A stretch of 25,088 nucleotides of DNA, from NCBI GenBank assembly GCA_964557295.1, contig CAZKZP010000043.1, forward strand, positions 1-25,088, read 5' to 3'. Below the pieces are notes generated by a model, which saw nothing but the letters and a program-made list of their open reading frames with translations, did not search any database and was not told where the DNA came from. This DNA is from JBFMHP01 sp964557295. GTDB lineage: Bacteria; Pseudomonadota; Gammaproteobacteria; RBG-16-57-12. Positions within the stretch are counted from its first letter, which is position 1. Every line of letters begins with the position of its first letter. This document shows positions 8,071-14,942 of this stretch, piece by piece. The translations under genes and the position numbers were made by a program.

Positions 8071-8532
8071 TCAGCGTTCTTCCGGATACTGTGCCGCCGT
8101 CCAGGCATCCATGCCCTCGCGCATCCAGAACACCTGTGTATGGCCGTGGCGGATGGCCATCACCGCCGCCTTGTACGACTTCCATCCGGTCACGCCATGG
8201 CTGTAGAACACGAGGGGCCGCCCCTTGTCGCTGGGCAGTTGGCTCTGATCGAACTTGTCGAGCGCGGCATCGAATTCCACCACCTTCTCGCTTTTCGCGT
8301 CATAGCTGACGAGCTTGGCCCCCGGCACATGGCCGCGGCCGAAATTGATCGGATTGCGCGTGTCGATGAACGCCGCCTTGCCTGCATCGAGCAGCGCCTT
8401 GGCCTCCTTGATCGAGACGACCTTGCCGCCGGGCAAGGTGGTCGGCGTCGGCACTTCCTCCGCGTGGGCCAGCAGCGCGAAGCACATCAGCGCAACAACC
8501 CATACCCCACGGCGCAAATAATCAGCAGTCAT
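8071..8532 (-). CDS. periplasmic rhodanese-fold protein lacking the catalytic cysteine
   Basis: A 153-aa protein with a signal peptide (hydrophobic 9-21, likely cleavage after AHA near residue 24) and a single rhodanese domain (about 36-150: FIDTRNPINFGRGHVPGA, then the active-site loop, then EGMDAW). In active rhodaneses the loop begins with Cys (typically FYCxG...RS); here it is FYS (S111) HGVTGWKS. Sulfurtransferase activity is therefore unlikely and a binding or sensing role more so. The start at 8532 was chosen because GGGAGGCG lies just upstream and a signal peptide follows at once; an upstream ATG at 8571 would bury it. Operon partner: the degenerate HisKA protein. Confidence 0.8.
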   Translation of the reverse strand: MTADYLRRGVWVVALMCFALLAHAEEVPTPTTLPGGKVVSIKEAKALLDAGKAAFIDTRNPINFGRGHVPGAKLVSYDAKSEKVVEFDAALDKFDQSQLPSDKGRPLVFYSHGVTGWKSYKAAVMAIRHGHTQVFWMREGMDAWTAAQYPEER

Positions 8533-8638
8533 GTAATCGCCTCCCATAATCAACGCTTGATTGAAGTTCAAATGTTCGACCGAGCAAACACAAAACCGCC
8601 CCCGCCGCGTAGCGCCGCGGTCTCATTGGCGCTACAGG

Positions 8639-8845
8639 TTATCGACGCCATAACCAAAAGATCAAGATCAGCACCAGACTGATCAGGATGGAGGTGGTCA
8701 GGGGGAAATAGAAGCGGAAATGTTCTTTCTCGATGACGATATCCCCCGGCAACCGCCCCAGCCCGAGCCTTTGCAGCACGGGCCAGAGCAGGCCGAAGAG
8801 GATGAGAATGATGCCGATGGTGATCAACAGCTTGGAGATATTCAT
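8639..8845 (-). CDS. DUF2905 family small membrane protein
   Basis: A 68-aa protein with two membrane segments (about 4-24 and 48-66) and between them the conserved linker LGRLPGDIVIEKEHFRFYFP, the hallmark of DUF2905. The function is unknown. It begins 27 nt downstream of the rpiA stop in the same direction, so it is probably co-transcribed with rpiA. Confidence 0.85.
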   Translation of the reverse strand: MNISKLLITIGIILILFGLLWPVLQRLGLGRLPGDIVIEKEHFRFYFPLTTSILISLVLILIFWLWRR

Positions 8846-8872
8846 CGCATCCCCACGCTGGCGCCGTCATCA

Positions 8873-9529
8873 TCAATCGATGGTCTTGACGCCGGCGGCG
8901 GTGCCGAGCAACAGCACATCGGCCGGACGGCGCGCGAACAGGCCGTTGGTCACCACCCCGGCGATATGATCGAGCGTAGACTCCAGCTCCACCGGATTGA
9001 GAATCTCCAGGCCGTGCACATCCAGGATGATGTTGCCGTTGTCGGTGGTAAAGCCCTCGCGGTAGACCGGGTGGCCGCCGAGCTTGACCACCTCGCGCGC
9101 CACATAGCTGCGCGCCATCGGGATGACCTCGATCGGCAGCGGAAACTTGCCCAGCATCGGCACCAGCTTGGACTCGTCGCAGATGCAAACGAACTTGCGC
9201 GACACCGCGGCGACGATCTTCTCGCGCGTGAGCGCCCCGCCGCCGCCCTTGATCAGGTGCAGATGCTCGGTGGTCTCATCGGCGCCGTCGACGTACACCG
9301 AGATCTCGCTCACCATGTTGAGCTCTTCCACGGGAATCCCGTGACGCTTCAAGCGCTCGGCGCTGGCCACGGAACTGGCCACGGTGGTCTCGATCTTGTG
9401 CTTGATGCCGGCCAGATAATCGATGAAATAATTGGCCGTGCTGCCGGTGCCGATCCCGACGATGGAACCGGCCTCCACATAGTCCAGGGCGGCCTTGGCC
9501 ACCGCGCGCTTCAATTCGTCTTGCGTCAT
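8873..9529 (-). CDS. rpiA: ribose-5-phosphate isomerase A
   Basis: A 218-aa enzyme interconverting ribose 5-phosphate and ribulose 5-phosphate in the pentose phosphate pathway. Family motifs are intact: VGIGTGSTANYFID near 24-37 (phosphate binding), YVDGADET with catalytic aspartates near 79-86, and LIKGGGGALTREKIV near 92-106 with the catalytic lysine and glutamate. The length equals that of E. coli RpiA. It is first in a minus-strand group with DUF2905. Upstream lies a GGGAGAGGG-type repeat. Confidence 0.97.
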   Translation of the reverse strand: MTQDELKRAVAKAALDYVEAGSIVGIGTGSTANYFIDYLAGIKHKIETTVASSVASAERLKRHGIPVEELNMVSEISVYVDGADETTEHLHLIKGGGGALTREKIVAAVSRKFVCICDESKLVPMLGKFPLPIEVIPMARSYVAREVVKLGGHPVYREGFTTDNGNIILDVHGLEILNPVELESTLDHIAGVVTNGLFARRPADVLLLGTAAGVKTID

Positions 9530-9605
9530 CAGAGTCTCCCCTCGCTTACCTTCCGGGTTTAAGGCATCATAACCATCCTGGCATCAGAATCGATCCGGCG
9601 TAGTT

Positions 9606-9690
9606 CCCTCTCCCACAGGGAGAGGGCTAGGGTGAGGGGTGATATGTGAATCTGCTCCCTCATCCTGTCCTTCTCCCTGAGGGAGAAGGG
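9606..9690. repeat. GGGAGAGGG-type paired hairpin repeat, copy 1
   Basis: The left hairpin CCCTCTCCC/GGGAGAGGG is followed by TAGGGTGAGGGG. After a short spacer the order inverts: CTCCCTCATCCTGTCC, then a second hairpin CTTCTCCC/GGGAGAAG. The two halves are inverted relative to each other, a BIME-like layout. It sits in the divergent spacer between rpiA and ilvA. Related copies are at 17607 and 21727. Confidence 0.75.
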
Positions 9691-9827
9691 ACGTATCGAA
9701 TATGCAGCAGAGGTAATTAATTGCCAGGTTAATGATAAAGTAAAAGTAATAGCGCATTATTACAGGAACGATGCCCGGTTATCCAGCGCCACGCCGGGGA
9801 CCGCCTCCCGACGACAGCCAAGCTCCT

Positions 9828-11339
9828 ATGCCAGAACAATACATCAAGAAGATCCTCCAGGCCCGCGTCTACGACGTGGCCAGCGAAACCCCGCTGCAAC
9901 CGGCCGCGAGCCTCGGCCGCCGCCTCGGCAACCGCGTTTTGCTCAAGCGCGAAGACCTGCAACCGGTGTTCTCGTTCAAGCTGCGCGGGGCCTACAACAA
10001 GATGGTCCATCTCGATCAGGCCGCGCGCGATCGCGGCGTGATCGCCGCCTCCGCCGGCAACCATGCCCAGGGCGTGGCGCTCTCCGCGAAAAAACTCGGC
10101 ATCAAGGCCCTGATCGTCATGCCCAAGACCACCCCCGAGATCAAGGTGCAATCGGTGCGCAGCCACGGCGCCGAGACCAAGCTGCACGGCAACACCTATG
10201 ACGAGGCCTGCGAGTTCGCCTACAAACTGGGCGCGGAGCAGAACCTGACCTTCATCCATCCCTATGACGACCCGGAGGTCATCGCCGGGCAAGGCACCAT
10301 CGCCATGGAACTGCTGCGCCAGCACGAAGACCCGATCGACGCGGTCTTCGTCCCGGTCGGCGGCGGCGGCCTGATCGCCGGGGTGAGCTGCTATATCAAG
10401 TACCTGCGGCCGGAGACGCGCGTGATCGGCGTGGAGCCCGACGATGCCGCCTGCCTGTACGAGGCACTGAAGGCCGACGAGCGCGTGGTGTTGAAACAGG
10501 TCGGCATCTTTGCCGACGGTGTCGCCGTCAAACAAATCGGCGCGGAGACCTTCCGCCTGGCGCGGCAGTTCGTCGATGAAGTGATCACCGTCTCGACCGA
10601 CGAGATCTGCGCCGCGATCAAGGACATCTTCGACGACACCCGCGCCATCACCGAGCCGGCCGGCGCCCTCGCCGTGGCCGGCATCAAGAAATACGTCGCG
10701 CGCGAACAATGCCAGAACCAAACCCTGATCGCCATCAACAGCGGCGCCAACATGAACTTCGACCGGCTGCGCCACGTCTCGGAACGCGCCGAACTCGGCG
10801 AGAAGCGCGAGGCCCTGCTCGCGGTGACCATCCCGGAACGCCCCGGGAGCTTCAAACAATTCTGCGAGACCATCGGCCCGCGCGGCATCACCGAGTTCAA
10901 CTACCGCTATGCCGACGCCCGCCAGGCGCACATCTTCGCCGGCATCCAGCTCCACGGCGGCGAGGCCGAGAAGGCCAAGATCATCAAAGCGCTCGAAGAC
11001 GCCGGCTACCCTGTGCTGGACATGTCGGACAACGAAATGGCCAAGCTACACGTGCGCTACATGGTCGGTGGCCGCGCCCAGGCCGGGCACGAAATCCTCT
11101 ACCGCTTCGAATTCCCCGAACGCCCCGGCGCCCTGCTGCGGTTTTTAAACCACATGGGCTCGCGCTGGAACATCAGCATGTTCCACTACCGCAACCACGG
11201 CGCCGCCTACGGACGCGTCCTGGTCGGCATCCAAGTCCCGCCGGCGGATTACACCGCATTCACCGCGTTCATGGATGAGCTGGGCTACCGCTATTGGCCG
11301 GAGAGCGACAACCCCGCGTACCAGCTGTTTTTGCACTGA
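9828..11339 (+). CDS. ilvA: biosynthetic threonine ammonia-lyase
   Basis: A 503-aa PLP enzyme making 2-oxobutanoate from threonine, the first step of isoleucine synthesis. PLP lysine K51 lies in SFKLRGAYNKM; SAGNHAQGVALSA and the phosphate loop VGGGGLIAGV follow. The C-terminal third (about 325-503) holds two ACT-like domains (ERPGSFKQFCETIG and ERPGALLRFLNHMG), which mark the isoleucine-regulated biosynthetic type rather than the short catabolic TdcB. The start at 9828 gives near E. coli length; an in-frame ATG at 9771 would add 19 non-conserved residues. A small imperfect hairpin at 11346-11367 follows the stop. Confidence 0.96.
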   Translation: MPEQYIKKILQARVYDVASETPLQPAASLGRRLGNRVLLKREDLQPVFSFKLRGAYNKMVHLDQAARDRGVIAASAGNHAQGVALSAKKLGIKALIVMPKTTPEIKVQSVRSHGAETKLHGNTYDEACEFAYKLGAEQNLTFIHPYDDPEVIAGQGTIAMELLRQHEDPIDAVFVPVGGGGLIAGVSCYIKYLRPETRVIGVEPDDAACLYEALKADERVVLKQVGIFADGVAVKQIGAETFRLARQFVDEVITVSTDEICAAIKDIFDDTRAITEPAGALAVAGIKKYVAREQCQNQTLIAINSGANMNFDRLRHVSERAELGEKREALLAVTIPERPGSFKQFCETIGPRGITEFNYRYADARQAHIFAGIQLHGGEAEKAKIIKALEDAGYPVLDMSDNEMAKLHVRYMVGGRAQAGHEILYRFEFPERPGALLRFLNHMGSRWNISMFHYRNHGAAYGRVLVGIQVPPADYTAFTAFMDELGYRYWPESDNPAYQLFLH

Positions 11340-11345
11340 AACTTC

Positions 11346-11367
11346 GCCACCCCATGAATGGAGTGGC
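11346..11367. other. imperfect hairpin after ilvA
   Basis: GCCACCCCAT (11346-11355) and ATGGAGTGGC (11358-11367) pair with one mismatch around a two-base loop. No T-run follows, so it is at best a weak terminator. The remaining sequence to 11617 has no convincing gene; short coding-like fragments there are discussed among the rejected items. Confidence 0.3.
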
Positions 11368-11617
11368 CAAGACGATGCTGGAGGCCAAGGCCGACACAGG
11401 AGCCCTATGAACCAATGGGCGCAATATTGGCAGCCCATCTTTGCCATAACACTCCTCAGTCAGCACGGCCTACCAGGCAATCGATCTAAAGCGCTTGCGA
11501 TTAGGCCCCCAACCTCGCCATCCCCGCATCCACAACCCGCCCACGACAAGCACCTTGACCCCAAAACCGACACTTGCCATAGTGGCAACACATCACACAC
11601 TCAATGGATGCCACCAC

Positions 11618-12003
11618 ATGGAAGTCAAAGCCACCCTCATCCCCAGCCAGGCAGGCACCCAACACCTCGTCAAAGAATACGGCGACCAACTGGTCTGCGT
11701 ACGCTACCGCTACGACAAAACCAAAAAAAACGACGATCCAAGACCGTCGAACTCATCATCGATGACCAGCCCTGGCTTGCATCCATGGAACACGACATCA
11801 AACCACCTCCACCAAAAGACGTATTGCTGTGCATCAACTACGAGGAAACCGAACTGCGCCAGCAAATAAAATCATCGGGCGGAAAATGGGTAAAGGATCA
11901 AAGAGCATGGCACTTGAGCCACCACCACGACGTAGCACTTGGACTCGAAAATCGGATCATCAAATTTCTAGCTGAAGAGTCGCCAGCTATCCAGATATGG
12001 TAA
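11618..12003 (+). pseudogene. conserved hypothetical gene split by a -1 frameshift at an A run
   Basis: Two frames join into one plausible protein of about 128 aa. The first frame gives MEVKATLIPSQAG... YGDQLVCVRYRYDKTKK up to eight A's at 11723-11730. The following frame (-1) gives RRSKTVELIIDDQPWL... and a C-terminal segment ELRQQIKSSGGKWVKDQRAW... LGLENRII ending at TAA 12003. The first half resembles a short beta-rich unit (VCVRYRYD...KTVELI), the second a small domain with GGKW. The junction contains A AAA AAC in phase, a classical -1 slippery heptamer, so it could be a decayed gene, a sequencing indel or genuine frameshifting. I do not know the function. It lies just outside the cassette array. 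Confidence 0.55.
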
Positions 12004-12085
12004 CAAACATGCAGATATGGCAATCTCATAGGCACGCTTGTAAACATAAGCACAGATATAAACTCTGTCTAATAGACGGTTAGCG
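12004..12085 (+). other. left boundary of cassette array; candidate attI or decayed attC
   Basis: An AT-rich stretch ending in GACGGTTAGCG, with crossover core GTTAGCG at 12079-12085. It contains a small palindrome GTCTAATAGAC and lacks the GC-rich imperfect stem seen in the attC sites. Since all cassette genes read rightward, an integron platform would have attI on this side. No integrase gene is present next to it on either strand. The core's exact complement CCGCTAAC at 12443 shows it is the 5' end of the first cassette. Confidence 0.45.
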
Positions 12086-12097
12086 GGCAAGGAGCGT

Positions 12098-12433
12098 ATG
12101 AGCGATAGCAAGCAGATCGATTGGCCGGACCTGTCGTCATTCTGTTACGTAAAGGGACGATCGGCCACCGAGGAAGATATAAATGCTGGCTGCGCCGTGT
12201 TCATGCTCCAATCGGAAGATGGACAACTGAATGGCCGACCGATGGACATCGATATTCCGCAATATGCGATCCACATCAACGAGGAATCAGGCGAAGAAAC
12301 ACCTGGGGTAATAATTCAGGCGGAAGAAGCTGCGCACGGCCCGCAAGCTATCGGCTTCGTGCCGTTGAATTCAAGCGAGTTCCAGGTGGGACTGCTCCAG
12401 GAGTTTAGGTTACTCGGGACCTCCAAACCGTGA
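12098..12433 (+). CDS. cassette 1: orphan hypothetical protein
   Basis: A 111-aa acidic soluble protein with no signal peptide or membrane segment. A good ribosome site AAGGAG lies 4 nt before the ATG and only about 6 nt after the cassette 5' core. I recognise no family; DIDIPQYAIHINEESGEETPGVIIQAEEA in the middle looks like a compact folded domain (positions about 50-80). It is the sole gene between the left boundary and the first attC, in the orientation expected for cassette genes. Confidence 0.75.
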   Translation: MSDSKQIDWPDLSSFCYVKGRSATEEDINAGCAVFMLQSEDGQLNGRPMDIDIPQYAIHINEESGEETPGVIIQAEEAAHGPQAIGFVPLNSSEFQVGLLQEFRLLGTSKP

Positions 12434-12442
12434 ATAGAAAAG

Positions 12443-12525
12443 CCGCTAACAACCGCTTTGAGGCCGACGGCATACCCTTTCGCTGCGCTCCAGGGCAAGC
12501 CGCGGCTCAAGCGGAACGTTAGGGC
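12443..12525 (+). other. attC site 1
   Basis: Left core CCGCTAAC (12443-12450) and right core GTTAGGGC (12518-12525) bracket an imperfect inverted repeat: ACCGCTTTGAGGCCG on the left pairs with CGCGGCTCAAGCGG on the right, leaving an unpaired base as in attC folding. The left core is the exact complement of GTTAGCGG at 12079-12086 (8 bp), which fixes cassette 1. Confidence 0.85.
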
Positions 12526-12541
12526 TTTAAGAAACAGGGTT

Positions 12542-13207
12542 ATGAGTAACACACTAATATTGCTTTCGATTCTAGCTTTTGGAATTTACGGTCTGCTGAA
12601 ACTGATCGCTAGTTTAAGACCATGCGATTTGCGGCATGTATTTGCTATCGAATTCTTGGAAAAGCTGAAAGAGTATTGGGAAAGCGGCGGTAGCAACTCA
12701 GAGGCATACAGTTGGCTGATTCACCGTTCACACAAAATGCAGGGCGAAATGGGTGGGTTTGGTGTCGTTCATAAATACAAGCCGCCATATCAAAACTATG
12801 TCATAACAAACTACGACATCATTCTGAACATGATTCCAGACTTAAGAAGATGTTTAGAAGATGACTTGCTCTCAAGAAACCTCGCACATCAATATATGAA
12901 TGCCTTGCAAGAGGCGCTAGTCCGTTATGTTGGCAGTATCGAGGATGAAAGAGGCGAAATAATTAATGAGATCAAAAACCCAGTCAAATGGCTTAGGAAT
13001 GGTGTTCGAGACATTGTGGCTGCTCCTGCGTATCTTCTAGGTTGGTTTGGGATAATTAGCGAATCAACAGCACATAGATGGGTGTCTAGCCTTTTCTTCT
13101 CCGTTATTTCTGGAGTAGTGGCACTAGTAGGTTTTGCAAGCGCAATCGTCACCATTGTTATCGGTTGGGAACAGTTTATTAAGGTAATGAGTAATGTATT
13201 GCCCTAA
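12542..13207 (+). CDS. cassette 2: membrane protein of unknown function
   Basis: A 221-aa protein with an N-terminal membrane span (about 4-24), a charged middle of about 130 residues, a hydrophobic helix near 156-172 and a strong C-terminal span (about 183-208). The topology suggests a central soluble domain held at the inner membrane. The start was chosen at 12542 because the upstream part of the open frame lies inside attC 1. The stop TAA is supplied by the left core of attC 2 (GCCCTAAC). I recognise no family. It is visibly richer in A+T than the flanking chromosome. Confidence 0.75.
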   Translation: MSNTLILLSILAFGIYGLLKLIASLRPCDLRHVFAIEFLEKLKEYWESGGSNSEAYSWLIHRSHKMQGEMGGFGVVHKYKPPYQNYVITNYDIILNMIPDLRRCLEDDLLSRNLAHQYMNALQEALVRYVGSIEDERGEIINEIKNPVKWLRNGVRDIVAAPAYLLGWFGIISESTAHRWVSSLFFSVISGVVALVGFASAIVTIVIGWEQFIKVMSNVLP

Positions 13208-13271
13208 CAATGCGCTCGTGCGGGACGCTACGCTGCGTTGCGGCTTACGCCCCACAGCTTAAACGTTATGT
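13201..13271 (+). other. attC site 2
   Basis: Left core GCCCTAAC (13201-13208), right core GTTATGT (13265-13271), with GCTCGTGCGGG pairing imperfectly with CCCCACAGCTT between them. The left core exactly complements GTTAGGGC at 12518-12525, closing cassette 2. It overlaps the last codons of the membrane-protein gene. Confidence 0.85.
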
Positions 13272-13285
13272 TTCACGGATAGAAC

Positions 13286-13843
13286 ATGTCATTTCCTGAA
13301 CTCACATCGCGTCGGCTCCAGCTCAACAGAATCGGCTCATCCGATGTCGAGTCTGTCTTTGAGTTATTTTCACACCCTGAGGTGGTGAGGTTTTACGACC
13401 TGGAAAAGTTCAAAGAGCACGCTCAAGCTGAGAAGCTAATGCAGCTATTCGAAACTCGATTTACGTCCTCATCTGGTATTCGGTGGGCAATTCGCCTGAA
13501 GGATTCTGGCAACTTGATCGGTACTTGTGGCTTCAATTCTTGGAGCGATAAAATGCGAAATGCCACAATTGGCTATGACCTCAAACCTGAGTATTGGAAT
13601 AAAGGAATTACCACAGAGGCCATTTCCAAAATAATTCGCGCCGCGTTCTCGGGTTTGCTGCCGTGCGGCCCACTGCACCGAATCCAAGCGGACACCATCC
13701 CAGGAAATGTGGCATCGGAAAAGGTTTTGTTGAAATTGGGGTTCAAAGAAGAAGGCATCCGTCGAGAGTGCGCGCACCTGAAGGGGACATTTCGCGACAT
13801 AAAGTGTTTTGGTCTACTGAAGCATGAATTCAGTGAAACATAA
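13286..13843 (+). CDS. cassette 3: RimJ/RimL-type GNAT acetyltransferase
   Basis: A 185-aa GCN5-related N-acetyltransferase. It opens with the RimJ-like TSRRLQLNRIGSSD segment; IGYDLKPEYWNKGITTEAISKII near 97-120 is the acetyl-CoA motif A region, and NVASEKVLLKLGFKEEGIRRE near 141-161 is the typical C-terminal motif. The donor is acetyl-CoA and the acceptor an amine, possibly a protein N-terminus, small molecule or antibiotic; the substrate cannot be read from sequence. The stop TAA lies in the left core of attC 3. Acetyltransferases are frequent integron cargo. Confidence 0.88.
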   Translation: MSFPELTSRRLQLNRIGSSDVESVFELFSHPEVVRFYDLEKFKEHAQAEKLMQLFETRFTSSSGIRWAIRLKDSGNLIGTCGFNSWSDKMRNATIGYDLKPEYWNKGITTEAISKIIRAAFSGLLPCGPLHRIQADTIPGNVASEKVLLKLGFKEEGIRRECAHLKGTFRDIKCFGLLKHEFSET

Positions 13844-13908
13844 CCGCGTTCAACACGGACCTTCGGGTCGCTGCGCGACCCTCGGCCGGTTAACGCGAAC
13901 GTTAGGGC
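13833..13908 (+). other. attC site 3
   Basis: Left core ACATAAC (13838-13844) and right core GTTAGGGC (13901-13908), with CGCGTTCAACACGGACC... pairing with GGCCGGTTAACGCG. The complementarity between cassette ends is longest here: GTGAAACATAAC (13833-13844) is the exact complement of GTTATGTTTCAC (13265-13276), 12 bp, which defines cassette 3. Confidence 0.88.
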
Positions 13909-13930
13909 AATACTAATTCAGGAGAGAAAT

Positions 13931-14443
13931 ATGGCTTGGACAAGCGATAAAATAAGCAGCTATCACAATTACGCGAAAACTTACATATCTTCATACAATA
14001 AAAAAATTGACTGCGCTGATTTAGCAATAGCTGCACTGATTGACTTCTCGGCCAAAGAAAATCTCACGGTAAAATTAAAATACTACAGTAAGGGGTGGGT
14101 TTGGTTGAAATTTGATCCACAATCAGATAATACCAAAGACTTTAAAACAAAAGCCATGCAAATGTTAGGCGCATTAAATGTTATTGACAATACGAGACCC
14201 ATACCAATGGGAAGTGCCAAATCCGGTGATCTTATAATGACTAAATGGAATCCAACCCTGGGGCATACTCGAATTATTTACTCGGTAAAGCATGTAGCCA
14301 AAAACAACAAATACGAAGTTGTTTGGTATCAAGGCAATTTGCCACCAGTGAAGCCCGAAAAGAAAACAGATTATTTTTCGAATATTAGTAATGTGTATGA
14401 TGGAATGCCAAGGAGGTGGAATTTTGAACAATTTAACAATTAA
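13931..14443 (+). CDS. cassette 4, gene A: papain-like cysteine hydrolase candidate
   Basis: A 170-aa protein without signal peptide. DCADLA places a cysteine at residue 28 at the start of a helix, followed by SGDLIMTKWN (98-107) and GHTRIIY with H112 at the start of a strand, then WYQGN near 132-136. This Cys-helix, GDL, GH-strand order is that of NlpC/P60 and related papain-fold peptidoglycan hydrolases or amidases, including secreted antibacterial effectors. A good ribosome site (GGAGAG) precedes the ATG. The next gene overlaps by 20 nt and encodes a lipoprotein, an arrangement that suggests toxin plus periplasmic immunity. Strongly AT-rich. Function is inferred from motif order only. Confidence 0.6.
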   Translation: MAWTSDKISSYHNYAKTYISSYNKKIDCADLAIAALIDFSAKENLTVKLKYYSKGWVWLKFDPQSDNTKDFKTKAMQMLGALNVIDNTRPIPMGSAKSGDLIMTKWNPTLGHTRIIYSVKHVAKNNKYEVVWYQGNLPPVKPEKKTDYFSNISNVYDGMPRRWNFEQFNN

Positions 14444-14849
14444 GATCGCAATGAGCCTTTATTTATTATCTATTTTAGCTGTTGGCTGTGCAGCTGCTTC
14501 AAAAGAGGTTTCATCAAAGGAATGTGTTGAGAGTGTTTTGAAGGCACAAGTTGTGCGAGTAGATGATAAAAACCATCGTTTCTTTGTTGTGAGCAGCAAA
14601 ATTAAAGACATCGATATCAAAAATAATATATCTCACTTAGAGAAATGTTTTGTGGACACAGAATGGCAACCAGATTGGGCGTTAAGTGTATTTACGGATT
14701 CTAAATACGCAGGGTACAAGGATGAGGAAAATATAATACCCTTCCATAAAAATAATATGTGGGCAAAATCTTATGTGTTTGAATATGATCAAGCGAGCAA
14801 AAGTTTAATTAAGTACCCAGCCATTAACCCACAACAAATTATGCCCTAG
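14424..14849 (+). CDS. cassette 4, gene B: small lipoprotein (candidate immunity protein)
   Basis: A 141-aa protein starting at TTG 14424, chosen because AAGGAGG sits 7 nt upstream and a lipoprotein signal follows directly: hydrophobic 8-20 ending AVGC with lipid-cysteine C22. An upstream ATG at 14391 would add 11 residues and hide the ribosome site within the coding sequence. The mature part is soluble, with two further cysteines. I recognise no family. It overlaps the end of the hydrolase gene, so the two are translated together. A periplasmic anchor is where an immunity protein against a peptidoglycan-attacking enzyme would need to be. The stop TAG lies in the left core of attC 4. Confidence 0.7.
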   Translation: MNNLTIKIAMSLYLLSILAVGCAAASKEVSSKECVESVLKAQVVRVDDKNHRFFVVSSKIKDIDIKNNISHLEKCFVDTEWQPDWALSVFTDSKYAGYKDEENIIPFHKNNMWAKSYVFEYDQASKSLIKYPAINPQQIMP

Positions 14850-14916
14850 TATGGCTCTCGTTCGGGCGCAAACTATGCTGCGCTTCGTTTGCGAAGCAAA
14901 GCTTCAACGTTATGCC
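14843..14916 (+). other. attC site 4
   Basis: Left core GCCCTAGT (14843-14850; the usual AAC is AGT here) and right core GTTATGCC (14909-14916), with GCGCAAAC.../GTTTGCGAAGC pairing between. GCCCTA still complements GTTAGGGC at 13901-13908, so cassette 4 holds two genes with one attC. Confidence 0.75.
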
Positions 14917-14942
14917 AAAAATGAAGCAATAAGATTTTGAGT

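Noticed and set aside
9729..10955. 408-codon minus-strand open frame across ilvA
   Set aside because: It is a shadow of the ilvA coding frame; ilvA is fully conserved on the plus strand.
11354..11436. Possible remnant of a tyrosine-integrase C-terminus (MLEAKADTGAL, then MNQWAQYW after a one-base shift)
   Set aside because: The match is only a general resemblance to integrase tail helices over about 25 residues and needs a frameshift; too short to call.
11275..11617. Open frame running from the end of ilvA toward the frameshifted gene
   Set aside because: The part before 11618 is out of frame with ilvA and rich in Pro, His and Ser, without conservation signs; only the segment after the A-run looks like protein.
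11340..12090. Integron integrase gene beside the array
   Set aside because: Neither strand carries a tyrosine recombinase of adequate length or the RHRY motifs; the space is too small once the frameshifted gene is placed.
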